A stretch of DNA of 64,000 nucleotides, from contig NW_024881321.1 in the NCBI RefSeq assembly GCF_018691265.1, positions 18,014,698-18,078,697 of the forward strand, written 5' to 3'. The DNA comes from Tyto alba (lineage: Eukaryota; Chordata; Aves; Strigiformes; Tytonidae). Of this stretch, positions 49,326 through 62,229 are shown piece by piece. Within the stretch, counting starts at the first letter, position 1, and each line of letters begins with the position of its first letter. The position numbers and the translations under genes were made by a program. The notes under the pieces are model-generated. The model saw only the letters and a program-made list of their open reading frames with translations. It searched no databases and was not told the origin of the DNA.

Positions 49326-49891
49326 TGTGGTGGGTTGATCCTGGCCCCAACCCGGTCACTCACTCACTCCTGCACCAGAGGGATGGAGGAGAGAATTGAA
49401 AAGGAAAAGCAAGAAGCTTCCTTACTCTGGATAAAAAAAAAAAAAAAAATAATAGGTGAAGAAAAGCTGTGCACACAAGCAAAGTAAAATAGAACATTCA
49501 TTCACTACTTCCCATCGGTTGGCAGATGATTATCTACTTCCTAGAAAATTTTGCCTCAGCACGTGTAACAGTTTCTTGGGAAGACAGCTCCTATAACCAC
49601 AAATATCCCTGCATCCTCATCCTTTCCCTGAGCTTTTATCTCTGAGCATAACATTATAAAGCATGGAATATCCCTTTGGTCGGTTGGAGTCAGCTGTCCT
49701 GGCTGTGTGCCCTCCCAGATTCTTGTGCACTCCCAGCCTACTTGCTATGGGGCAGAGTGGGAAAAATTAAAACCTTGATGCTGTATAAGCACTGCTCAGC
49801 AACAGACAAAACACTGGTGTCTTGTCGACACTGTTTTAGTCACAAATCCAGAATGGGCTGCTGTGAAGAAAATTAACACCAACCCATCTAG
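49326..49891 (-). mobile_element. Solo LTR, diverged avian ERV type
   Basis: It begins TGTGGTGGGTTGATCCTGGC at 49326. It continues through GAGAGAATTGAAAAGGAAAA, an expanded run of 17 A at 49433-49449, and GCATGGAATATCCCTTTGGT. Then come the 'gtcagctgtcctggctgtgt' block, 'gcactgctcagcaacagac' and 'gaagaaaattaacacc'. These blocks in this order match a common avian LTR whose minus strand is the sense strand, as I remember it. The sense 5' end at about 49891 is eroded and no target-site duplication is visible. The middle, at about 49460-49640, is poorly conserved or contains unrelated sequence. No internal retroviral region flanks it. Confidence 0.85.
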
Positions 49892-52800
49892 ACTTAGTAA
49901 AACTTGTCTTCTCCTCTTTCTCCAGTGGACTAGCATAAGGTACACAAGAGAAGATCAACAAATTCAACCTTTCTGGTCTCTCTAACCATGTAGATTTTTC
50001 AGACTCGTTCAATGTAAACAAGAGGAGGAATGGTAAGGTGTAAGATTTCTCCATGAAAGTATTCTGCTAAAAGGACTTAATGGGGACTCCTTTGTAAAAG
50101 AACTAAACCAGTACCCCTTTGTGTTGGTACTGCATTATAAGCAGCACTTTCATTAGAAGTTAAATGCCTTATGAGGTTATAATTAGCCAGTCTGGACAGT
50201 ATTGCAAAATTAAGAGCTTTTTGTTTCCTGACATGCCCGAGGGAAAGATACCTGTCATGATACCCATTGCTAAAGTTTAGGATCAGCTCCTGGAGGGGGG
50301 CAAGTGCTGGGGGAACCGCTCCAGGAGAGAGGCCCCGCGGTGCCCTGGGCAGTGGGAGCTTACAGGTGCAGCTTAACCCAGCCATAGACCAAAACACAGT
50401 TACCAAAGAGACCTGCAGCCTGGCCTGAGGAGCCCATCCTCCGGTGGGGATGTTCTGTTGAAGGCTTATGGAAGTTTTCATACAATATTGCTGAAGATAC
50501 CCAACAGTTTTCTTCGCTCGTCACTGTGGGAGAAAGGGTGTGACAAACACAAGGTACAAACTAGAGATTCAACTTTTCTTATTACATCATTGTTTCTCAT
50601 GCTAAGAGTGCCACTTGCAACATTTCTCATTGCAGCTGCTTGCTGCTATCTCCTGTTCTGTAAAACTCTCATCGAGGAGAAAGGAATTAGTCTGCATTTT
50701 ACAGATTTTTTTGTCTCCTTTTTGCCTGCAAGATGGAGACATGACACCAGTTGTCATATTTCAGGAGTAGGATGGAGGATGAGATTATAATTATCAGCTT
50801 TACTGGAAAGCAATTGTCCCTTAATTGCTCTTATAACACTGTAATAATAGAATCAGAAACAAGGAATATTAACATATTGCTGTTAACTTCTGTTAGTGGA
50901 AGATGGCTGAAGTATGACTATAATACAGAAACAAGTATTTTCTAAATTCTACCCAGAATACTGATTCTCTAGTCCTGCAAATGCAACATCTCAAATTCAG
51001 ATACACTTCTCAAGTGTCTTGATAAAGCTGTCAGTCACTTTCAGGGACCAGTCATGTATGTGATCAATACTCTGTGTCTCATCTTTGGATCTCACCTGTC
51101 ATCTAACATGTATAACACAGATATTCATATAACTGTTGTGCAATAAGTGTCAGATTGCTACGGCTTAGGTAAATACCAAAATGATTAGATTGCATCCTTC
51201 CTTCTTCTTCATTCTTTTTCTTTAGTTATGATATTTATACTTCACATTGCTGTAATAAACTTTATCTGGTAGGACACTGTGTTCCCTAATTGGCAACATA
51301 TGCAGTAATTAAGAACTTAATTCAAAGCAAATATGTTCAGAAATACTGGAGTGGAAGTATTTACAAGTTTTAAATTTGCACTGGCATACCTCTTCTTTAT
51401 CCAAGTAGGCAAGTCTCTGTGTGGGGGGATGCTGGGCAGAAAAACAGGGAAGAGAAGAAAGATCAAGGTATGAGAAGGGTAAGCTGACAGTGGCAGACGT
51501 TATTAGAGAGAGTCGAAGGAGCCAGCTTCATGTGTTTGCAATTTTGTTGAAGATTCAGACTTTTAAGTTTGCTTCTGTGGGTTGTCAGCAGGAGGTGACA
51601 TGGGTGCTGATGCTAAATTTGCATGTGTGTGGGAAAGAGAAAACACAAGTACGCACACCCCTGCCTCACTGCACAGGCTTTCATATAGGCTACCTATGAT
51701 TTTCAACTCCTGGATAATGGCAGTAGAGGCTGAGCTTTTTCAATGTGGTCAGGCAGAGTAGAGAGTTGCTTTCACAGTTGTTGACAAAGCTGTTTGATAG
51801 ATAAGGCAAAGGACTCCTTATTTACCTTGAAGAAAAAAACAATAACAACAGGATGGTATTTAACCTTAAAACTCAAAAAATAGAAGTGTTAGAAAAACAT
51901 CTATTTGTATCCGTTACAGTTTCTGCCTAAGAGTTGTAGTAGCTGCTCTGGTTCTGCCCTCTTTGTTAAATGTTGCCCTTTAGGAAATACTATTTGGTTA
52001 TTTGAGAATACTTGTTTAACATGGGTGAGCAGCAAATACATAGCAGCAAGTTCTTAAAACTTCACACTTTCTTTTTCTTTCCAAACATAGAATAAAGATT
52101 AATTTTTTATTTGAATGACATCTAGCCACAGTCTGTCTTTTAGATCTTCACAATCAGTAAAGTTAGAGTTTGTATTCTAGAGACAGTGGTGTGTCAGTAA
52201 GATTGGTCCTTTAATGCAATACATGAGGCTATGTTCCTGATGTCTGTGTTCATTTATTTCAGATTTCATGATTAAGTTACAGTGCCTCATTCACTACCTG
52301 TGTTTCTATGGTAACCAAATATCCCATAATTGGTCTGTTACAATGCCAAAAAATGTTTCAGTTTAAGCTAATCTATTCAATTTTAGGTCATTATGCTGCA
52401 GTTCTGGCAGGGATGACGTTACAGATTTTTGGCTTGTTTTAGGCTTATTTTGTTGCCGAGAAAAGGAAAAAATAGACACTAAAGAGACTGTTGTGAATAA
52501 GAAGCTCTGGGATGTCCATGAATTCAAGAAAGCTTTTATAGCTGTCTGGCATCTAAGTCCAATATATTTTGTGATCTTGTGGTCCTCACAGCTGTATCCT
52601 ACAATTGATTTTTACTTTGAAAAAACAGCAAAGTCCTGCTTTGGTTCTTGTGTCCTTGTATTTCACTGTTTGGATTTTGGATATCTTAAGTTTTCTCTAC
52701 AGGAAACAACCACTCAAGCTTTCCCTAGTATAGGGGCCCTCATGCTTCAGAAAGAATAGTTTTTATACTTATTGATTAAATATTATGAGATTGATTCAAG

Positions 52801-53460
52801 CACTTTGATCATAATAATATCATGGATGGACTGACCCCCACTTCTATTGGCATATTTTAAGAAGCCAACAATATGCACCTGTAACCCTAACACTGCAACC
52901 ACTTAACACACATTTAAGTTTGAGTCACCAGGGCTCTTGCAAACATCTGTCTGTAATTAAGCAGCTGCATAAGAGTTTGAAGAATCAGGCACCAAATGTA
53001 ATTTTTTGGTCTGTTTTTATCAAATCAGTGAGAGGAGCAGTGGACTCATACAGGTATTTCTCAGCACATTTCTCTTGGGTACAAAAAGAAGTAGCTAGTA
53101 TTTCAGCAAAGTGCCTTGGAATCAGTAAGTGATATGGCTCTTTTTTCTGTCTCTCTGCTCAGTAGTCCTCCTGATTTCCCCTGGGATTCCTCCACACTGA
53201 AAAACTCTGCCCTGATACAAACAAATTGATGCAGGAGTTATTTCAGTGTTGTGTCACTACAAATTCCTGTTATGATGGTACTACCAAGCCTCCCGGTTTG
53301 ATGAAATTAAGCAAAGCAAGAAACCCGTATACAGTTCTTGCAAATGCAGCTAGTAAATGTGTTTTGTTACACAGGCTTGACAAGATAAATACCAGCACCA
53401 GAAATGAAGCCGAAGAATGGAGAGAAATGGAGTGATTTTGCCTATATTGAATTAAGAGGA

Positions 53461-53477
53461 TATATATATATATATAT
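53461..53477. repeat. (TA)n microsatellite
   Basis: Seventeen bases of perfect TA alternation on the plus strand. Confidence 0.9.
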
Positions 53478-54808
53478 TTATAGGAACAGAAGATGAAATA
53501 AACTGGATGAACATATGAAACATACTCAGTGCTGTAACTGTACAATAATGGCATACATATACACCACAGATTGATTGTAAGTGGGTGTGCAATGAAGACA
53601 GACTGACAAAGTCACACTTGGGGAGTTTGGCTCACAGACAGTCAGTGTCACTTGCTACCAAGAGGGGGGACAGGCGGCATGTCTACAGTTGCTCGGTCTC
53701 ACTAATGCTGCAGGATATGCAATGCCGAGCTGGAGTCTCTGGCCTGGCAGCTGAGCACAAACAAATGGAGGCAAATGGCAGCTGAGTTCTTCTAAAGGGG
53801 AAAAGGACAGAAGGGAGAAAGCTTTCTGCACATGCTCCTTGCAGCAGGAAGGAGGTAAGTAATTTTTTTTTTCTTTCTGTTTTAGATCACCTGCCTAAAA
53901 AAATGCAGTCAAATGCTCCCAACTTTCCCACTATTTCATCCAAACTGTCAGCATTCGGTCACCTCTCTCTTGCTCTCCTGCCCCCAGGATGACTGAGTTG
54001 GTTAAAAAGACACTACACTCAGCACTGTTGTCTAGCCATTGTTCCAGGAGGTTGCAGAGCTGCTCCTCTCCAGCAATAGTGACACCATTAGCAGTAGTGA
54101 GATGTCAGCAGTGGAGGCATCAACTCACAACAAACACGCCCAGACACCAGGCCAGTTCTGATTCCTGTCCCTAAATTACTTACACATCAGAAAGAACTGA
54201 ACTGATAAAACTATTTGCTTCAAATGCTCCCCATTCATTAGATGATCCTACAAGTGTATTAATTTGTAGAGAATTGATGAAGATCCAAGCAAAAAAATCA
54301 ATAATATTGAGCTTTATATGGCATTATTATTTTTATATGTGCCAGAGAGTGGTACAAAGATTTTTTTGTATGTTATAATCAGTAACAAAATAACAGCCTT
54401 AAGAGGTAGGCATGTTATATCTCATATGCTGTAGCTAGCTTTTCTTCAAAGTTCAACAGTGAGAAACCAAGGAGTTAGCAAAAGTTACGTTATGCTGACC
54501 TTGCAGCATGGATTTTATCACTGCAGTATCTGTAAATCTCTGTAGTCAGGAATGTTTAAGTGCTTATTATTAGATGCCTAAAAATGAGGCTTAATTTTGT
54601 GATCAATATTTAAAGAATGTCATCACAGAACAGACTCTGAGTTCCTATAAACCTTATTCTGTCCAGCTCTGCTCAGTGAAATAGTCACAATTTCTATCAG
54701 CTGAGAATATAAGCAAGAGTCTTCAGATAACTCACCAATATTGTGCCATTTCCAACATGTTGTGAGAGTACTTTTCCAAATACATAATATTGTTATGCTT
54801 GCTTTCAG

Positions 54809-54964
54809 CATTTCTTGTGACTGGACGAGATGCTTTGTTTTTGCTGGAAACACGATCTGTAATGCAACATTACAACAGAAAATTGCAGAAGATTCACCTA
54901 TTCACAATGCCTTGAATTCCGTCCAAATCCAAGTGCAACAATTAGCCAGGATGTGCAGAAAAAG
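54809..54964 (+). other. Candidate internal exon (unverified)
   Basis: A 156-bp segment lies between an acceptor-like TGCTTGCTTTCAG and a donor-like AAAAAG|GTAATA. Its length is a multiple of three, and one frame is open throughout, with a translation including NTICNATLQQKIAEDSPIHN; I do not recognise it. Joined to the candidate at 55740, this frame meets an early stop, so if the two are spliced together the product would be a very short terminal peptide or a noncoding RNA. Chance pairs of this strength are not rare. Confidence 0.25.
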
Positions 54965-55739
54965 GTAATAAACAATTAAATTTATATTCTTCACGATCCT
55001 TGAAAATTATATTTCTGCCTATTTATTGAGAGAAGAATACTGTTAGTAGAGAAGAAGCTTATCCCTCAAAGACTGTTTCCTTTTGGCCTGCATCCCTTTG
55101 TTCATCAAGGGGAAACAGGCAGAGCACTCCCTGTCTCTCCCTTTAGGCTGAACATTCATCTTCTCTTTGTGCCCCCAGCCCGCATTAAGCCACAAAATTT
55201 AATATTGTCAAAATTCACTGCTTTTTTCACAAGACAGCGTGACACACCAAGTAAAAATACTTTTAATCTGAAGATTTGTACATAGCCAAAGAACATGTAA
55301 ACAACTCAGGCTGTGCCTGCATAATGACTTGAGCATGTTAAAAGTGCGTGTAAAAAAGTATTCACCTCTCCTGTAGTTAGCAGCATGTAGCCTGCTTTTC
55401 TTTAAGTATGGCTTTGCAACAGAGCTGTGCCATTCCCTTCATGAATTTTTTACACTTTACACTTTCTCATGCACTGTTTGGATGTATTGTGGAAATTTAA
55501 GGTGCAGTAAAGGGGTAATTTCAATTGTTGGACTACTATGCTAATCATAAGAGTGTAGAGATTACCCTTAGGATCACAACACAGAATACCGTTTCCTTCT
55601 TCAACTAGCAGTCGTTTGCTGCTTTAGTACAGAAACTAGTAGGAGGAGCTTGAACTTACTGAAAACATGCAAAAAAAATTGTTAAAGGTGTTTCTCAGCG
55701 CTCACTGGAGTATTTGTGCCGTTGTTTCTCTTTTTGTAG

Positions 55740-55824
55740 TCCAGAGTAGACAAAGAAAACAACAAAGAAGCTCGTATGATTCTTAATCTGAAAGAGAAGA
55801 TCTGTAATAAAAGCAGATATCCAG
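55740..55824 (+). other. Candidate internal exon (unverified)
   Basis: An 85-bp segment is bounded by the strong acceptor TTGTTTCTCTTTTTGTAG and the strong donor CCAG|GTAGGT. Frame 1 is open for 28 codons and rich in charged residues (VDKENNKEARMILNLKEKIC); the other two frames contain stops. A possible following exon begins at 57841 after CCTATTCCTCTTTCAG and would continue the frame for about 33 codons to a stop. The gene, if any, is not recognised. Confidence 0.3.
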
Positions 55825-58800
55825 GTAGGTACCAAAAGGCTGTGTATTTAATCATAATGTAGAGATAAAAAATAAGCATTAGCATGCTTGTTGTCTGATC
55901 TGCATACCTTCTGTGTGTCTTGTGAGCTACTGCTGCAGCTGCAGCTCAGGTTCAAAGCACCCAAAATGCTTAGAAAGTGACAAATCTAAGATGATGGTGG
56001 ATTTATCTGTAACTTGATCAGTCCCACCACATCTGATCATTTTACACTGTATGAGCAAGAAATTTGTTTTTTTCCCAAAAGAAAGTTCCAGAGCATAATG
56101 AAAGTCATTGCACTTGTAACAAACTTTCGGGAGGGCAAGTGATCTGAGTCAAGAATGGGCTCAGACCACTGTGTAGCTGACATACTTGTAAACACATACG
56201 GAATCACACAGAACATTCTGGTTTAGAGGGGAAAGAGGCCACCAGAAAGAGCATGAGCTTTGATTTCATTGATTCCAGCTGGAATATAACACAGGGTTTG
56301 CAATAAGTCGTGCAAGTTGACTCACAAAGAGAAGTACCTGCAGCAGCAGCTGTGCATTTTGCTCCTGCGACTTAATAAAGTTTCCACCATATGCACAGCA
56401 CTGTCTTGTTACTGCAGAGGATAATGAAGAAATTAAATAATATATAAAAAAAAAATTGAAAAATCATGGATTGCATCATTATGTTACTGGGAAGTGTCTG
56501 ACCAGGCATCCTAGTGGATGTCAATCTGACTGAAATCAGCCCCATCTAAATATGCAGAAACCCACTCTTTCACTCTCTTTTATATAAACAGCCTTCCTTA
56601 AGTCTTATCTTTGTGCTTCCCAAATAAAATTGACAATAATTGCCTATTCTGACTCCTTGAGATTCCTCTCCTCTTTTAGATGTCTGTAAAGTGGATGTCT
56701 GGTTCTCAAATCCCTGGATTCCTTTTACAGTCTCTAGAGAGAAGGGGACACTCTGGGGGCATCACCTACTTCACTTTAGAGTGGATGTATACTTTTAGAG
56801 TGACTACTTGACTGTCCATCATTCCCTCTGGCATAAGCTGTGTGTCACCCTGTATCTCTCTGTGATCTCTTGTTGGGATTATATACTTATATGGGCAGAG
56901 ACCATCTTTTGTTTTGTGTTGGTACAGGCATTAGCTGAATGAGATCAAAAATGACACTCTACATGTTCCAGTCATGGGCATAAGAACAATAAAAGCACAA
57001 AGTACTGAATATACTTCCAGATAATTATATATCTCTTATCCGATGTCATCCAGTAATTTAAGGATGTTTGAGTTTCCAGATGTAAGATGTACACGTGGTT
57101 TGAAAAGATGTAGAATTCAAACAGCCAGTGCTCCAAGTCCTGTGACATAGCACCAGAATAGCAAATCTGTGAGCAGGGAGAGGAGCCTCATTTATCATCT
57201 GCTCTGCTATGGTTGATGAAAATAGCTGTAAGGTAGAACAACCTGAAACTCAGAAGAGAAATAGCAGCATAAAAGAGTTTTTAAATTTTTCTGTGTAGAC
57301 TGTAATGACTAATCATATGTCACTGGCTAAAAATGAATAAAGTTTCTTCTCCAGGAAATTTGAATTTTTAGCCTGTCCAGCAAAAGTTTTATGAGCACAT
57401 TTTAAATACATTAAAATGCATTTCAGCAATCCCTATCCAATATTATATTCAGTTACTCATTTTATTTTTATGACATTCTCCATACAAGTGCCACAGAGAG
57501 TTCAACTACAAAACACACTTAATTAAAAACACAGCTAAGTAAATAGGATTGGGTTTTATGAACCACAAGACACCTATCATTTTAATCACACATGGAAATG
57601 TAGTCCACACACAAGAGGCATAGGTTACTATATAGAGAAACTGCAAAAACAATCCTGCTTTAATTTTTACTGAGTTTCAACAGAGATACTATAAAAATAT
57701 GTATTTCATATACAATATAGAGTGCTGAGCATCTGGTGCCCAATGTTCAAATAAATAAATACTGAAAAATAATTTCATGTATGTTTTAAAACAGGATGTA
57801 AAAGTGGAGAGTTAAATCCAAATGCCTATTCCTCTTTCAGACAAAAGAAAAAAGAAGTCTTTTAAAAAAAAATACTCTCTTCATCATGGAATCTTCATCA
57901 GCACAATCATATTGCCTTCAAATTTTTTCTTAGTCACATGAATTATGTTTGTGTTTTAATCATTCTGCTACATCTCTGAATATTACATTTATGTATTCAG
58001 TGTGATGTACAAGAAATGAGTCAGATAATTACGAGTAAGCTGAACCAGCTGCAAATGAAGATAATGTACATTCATTACACTATAATATGAAGACCGTGTG
58101 TGTATGTAAAGGTTTATATACTGCAGTTGTGTCTGGGTTTTTTTAGCAATTGTTCCTGCACTGTGAGATGTTTGCCAAGGTTTTCATGCCTGTACAGACT
58201 GCCACTGCCACACCTGTGACTCCAGAGAGCTCCATGCAAGTGGGCTTTATGGCAGGGCTTTATCTTCGGTTGTAAATCTACTTGGAGTAGTGAGTATCTC
58301 ACAGCAAGATCATGAGTGCTTAGCCACCATAGCCCTGGTCCCAAGAGCCAACATGCTTGGAATAAATAATAAACAAAACTTGCATGATTGTGCTACTAAG
58401 TGAATCTTTCATGGTAAGAATGACATTTTGACTATAAATGACAAATCCTGTGAACAAAACATAGACCCTTTGTCAGTGAAAGGAAAAATATTAAAATTAC
58501 TTAATAAATTGCTATCTGAAGGATGAATGGAAAGCTGAGTGCATTTGCACTTGACAACTATTGTTGTTGTCATGAAATCATTTTGACACTTAAATGTCAA
58601 AAATATTTATATGGATATACTATTCTTACAAGATTTTCAATGTCTTTGATCATTCTGGTATTTCTGGTTTTGTCTTTCAACATTTTGACTTCACTGTGGA
58701 TTAATGTCCAAGTGATGCACTAAGTCCATCATTAACCCTGTACACTTTGCAGCGTATTGGGAAAATGGTGATCCTTGCAGCTTCTTTCCTTGCATCCACT

Positions 58801-61800
58801 TTATAGTCACTTCATTCTTCCTTTCTTGTCTTCCTTTCCAACACATCTCTTGCCTTCTCCTTTATTTCCATGAGCTTTGCCTTCCAACTTAAAAATGAGA
58901 ATTGTGGACCATGTCAGATGGTCACTGTGTCAGACCCTTCTGCTGTCATGTTGTATCATTTCCTCCAGCCTTTTTCTGCCTTGTCTATTTATAGTGGAGT
59001 TTTTAGGCAATGGCTGCAGTTTACCCTGTTTTGCTCTGTTTAGTCCTTAGATTTTATTCTAATAACCATGATTATGAATGTTAATTAGTTTTCACAGGTA
59101 AATGTAACATAACATTGTTTTGGGAGAGACCTTGGGCTTAGGCTTTCTTGTGTGTGGGAAAAGATCTGACTTCAGTTCATGGCATATTTTTAAAGTTTCT
59201 GAGATGAAGTTGGGCAAAATGTTCCTTCCACATAACTTAGGCATCTAGAGACCCAACAAAGATATGCTTACCTCCATGACTGCAGAAAATGTTGAAGGTA
59301 CATTTACCATAGGTGCCTGAAGAAAGGTAAGAGGGATATGGTCCAAGGTCCTCATCCAAAAAGTTTATTTGGGCTGGATTTTTTCAGAAAGGACTCAAAA
59401 ACAACTAGCTCTATCAAAAAATAACTATATTCCTTTGCATGTATTGTTTGTTACACATTCAAAGAAAGTAAATTTGACCTGGGGTGTCTCAGATGCTCAG
59501 GAGGATGATCAGTTTCTGTGTGCTTTTTCTTCCTGCACCTTTAAAAACATGACCCTTAATTCAAGGGACTAAAGGGGAAATATATCTCCTCCAATGCATT
59601 CTCTGATTAGTACTATGTGTGTAGCTTTTACCAGCATTTCATTCCACTTCATTTAAATAAAATATGGCCTTTGTAACCGAGAAGATAATTAGTAGCTGGT
59701 GGAAGCTCATTTGTAATTATGTTGAGTTGAAACTAGTAATTATTACATTACTTTATATGTACAATGTTTTTCCTCCCAAATCCCCTCTGATTCCCTCATA
59801 AATGCCTATGAATTTTGCAGGAATTTTGCAACCACTCCTGTGGAAGATGGAGGAGAACCCAACAGCTCCTTGTTACCTTTCTTTCACTACATAAAAAGGA
59901 AATAATTCTTCAGCTTGTGAGGAAATCACCCTTCTCTAGATGATACTGTTTAATCAGAGACAGTTCATTGCTGGGTTTCGTTCAAGAATATCTGGCTTTG
60001 GGACTGCCAGAGCTGTCTTAAATGTTACAGGTTTGTGTTCAATTTTTCAGTCATGGAATGTTTCCTGAGGTTCCTTCTAGACATTCTTCAATCTTATTAA
60101 CAATTGCTTGTGATAAAAACTGGGATGTGTTGCTAGTCGAACTTATTCTGTGGCTTTGGGAGGGCATTGGATGTTCTGTGAAAGATGAAAGGAAAAGCAT
60201 TGCCACCAACGTATCTCTGTGCTAATTGGCACAGTCTGCCCTCTTCTAAAAGGCAACCTTTGCCTCTTCCCTACGCTCTCCCTTAGTGCATTCCCCAAGG
60301 TCTGTGAGGTCTCATGTAGAGCCCAAGGATATTTCTGGGGGTCACACTTTGACGTGTTAGCACCACTAAGTAGTGTCATAAGTTTCACAGCTACAGGGGG
60401 CCTATTTGCTCTTCTGCTCTGACCTCCTGCAGAACACTGCTTGTTCAGCACCAGAATGAATCATCATCAAGCATCACTGTGAAAAAGCTATGCAAACCTG
60501 TGTTAAAAAAATTCCCACATCTCTGTGTGCTAACTTCTCTTTTTTTTAGGAAAAAAGCCTTCAAATTTATCAGTCCTTAATTTTCAATCATGGCATCTCT
60601 CTAAATATTCTCCTGTTATTTTGCATAATTTTACTGACAGAAATTTCCTTCCATGTAAGCAAGTGTGAATATTGACAATAATGCATGATAATATCTCCTG
60701 TGCCTTTTATTAAGTGTGTTTTCTAGTCCATGACCAGGTCATGTAGCTCTCTGTGAAATCCTTCCCCAGCTTTCACCATCTTCTTCTTTAAAATGTTAAC
60801 AGAGCTACAAAAGCTATTGCAGATGGTATGAAGGGAGGCAACACCGCCTTCCTCCTCCTGTTTGATACCATTTGCCCTACAAGTTATCACATTGCACTTA
60901 TGATGCCTACTGTTTTTTTGGTGCCTCTACGTTGAGGAAGAAAACTGACATCATCTAACTGTGGCATCTTTTTTTCCTTGAATGGTTCTGGCAGATGGGA
61001 TTCATTTCTAGATTAAGACAGATCAGTTTAGGCTGATAAATTTAGTGCCCAGTGGTGTCTGCGGAGGAGACTTTGTAGTCGGTGGAGATGTGGGAAGCAA
61101 TTCAGCTGACCATCACAATGAATCTGATTTAGTCACACCATAGAGACATTAATGCCACTTCCCATGTTTTCAGTAATCTCATCTGGCTTCCAGCTGCTGC
61201 TCTGGAAGGGCAAGAGTCTTCCAGAGGTCTGTTTGACATCATTCATACCTTGAGACGTATCAAATGACACTGCAAACCAGTGTGTGGGCAGCTGAGTCAT
61301 CTTCTAGATGTCTGTTTTATCATGAGTTGAAATGCTTCCTAAGCTCTATTGCCTGTAATAGGATTTTAGACTTCTATAGACACCTACGTGGAGACATTTT
61401 AAGTTTCCTAGACTGAAATAGATTTGGGCCCAAAGGCTCAGTTTACTTGCCTGAAAACAGATATTTACCATTTCTTTAATCTCAGGTCAGCTTGCCCTAT
61501 TTTTTCTCAAATTGTTGTCAGGACTGCATGAAAGTAGGCTGTATAGGAAGAGAGACTCTAATGGTTTTGATACCCCTAGGTGAAAGATCTGCAGTTCTCT
61601 CAGTTTGAGAACATTTAGCTTTAATAGTTACAAAGTTTAAATGTTTCAGGCTCGCTAAGGAGAAGGAAGCTATTCCATTAAATATGTTAAAATTAAGCAC
61701 ATCTTTCAGATTTCTCTCGAGATAAAGAGTGCATATATCTGTTGAATGCATCTATCTTCAGATCTTCACTGGCAATTGTGTCAGTGCTGGCTGGTGTCAG

Positions 61801-62172
61801 GGCCAATGCTAGGGTTTCATTTGCACACAGTATACTGTATAAATAATGTGTCTTGGGTATTTTAACATTCCAGGCACATGACTCTGAGCTTCAGTAATAC
61901 CAGTATTATCGTTTTCGTTCTTTAGAAATGAACAATGCCAGTTCCTTGTGTTTATATCCAAGACCATTAACATTGGTATATACAATAGAAATCAAATCTT
62001 TGTTTATCTATCAAATGTCATGCGTTTTGGCCTTTGTGGTATTATTAAATAGTGCAAAACAACATTCTACTTCTCTCTCACAGTTCCATTCAAAATAGCA
62101 GTGAGTTTGTTATGATTAATACTAGAAAATATGACAATGTTTTCATTTTTGCTTGGACTATGAAATATTTGT

Positions 62173-62229
62173 ATTTAGATTTAAATTTAGTTTTTGAATT
62201 AGAATTAGGTCTAGATTTAGATTTAGATG
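62173..62229. repeat. Degenerate TTTAGA/TTAGAA hexamer tract
   Basis: Roughly nine imperfect hexamer units of the TTTAGA, TTTAAA and TTAGAA kind on the plus strand. One frame therefore reads as alternating Leu and Asp/Glu, which is an artefact of the repeat. Confidence 0.7.
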
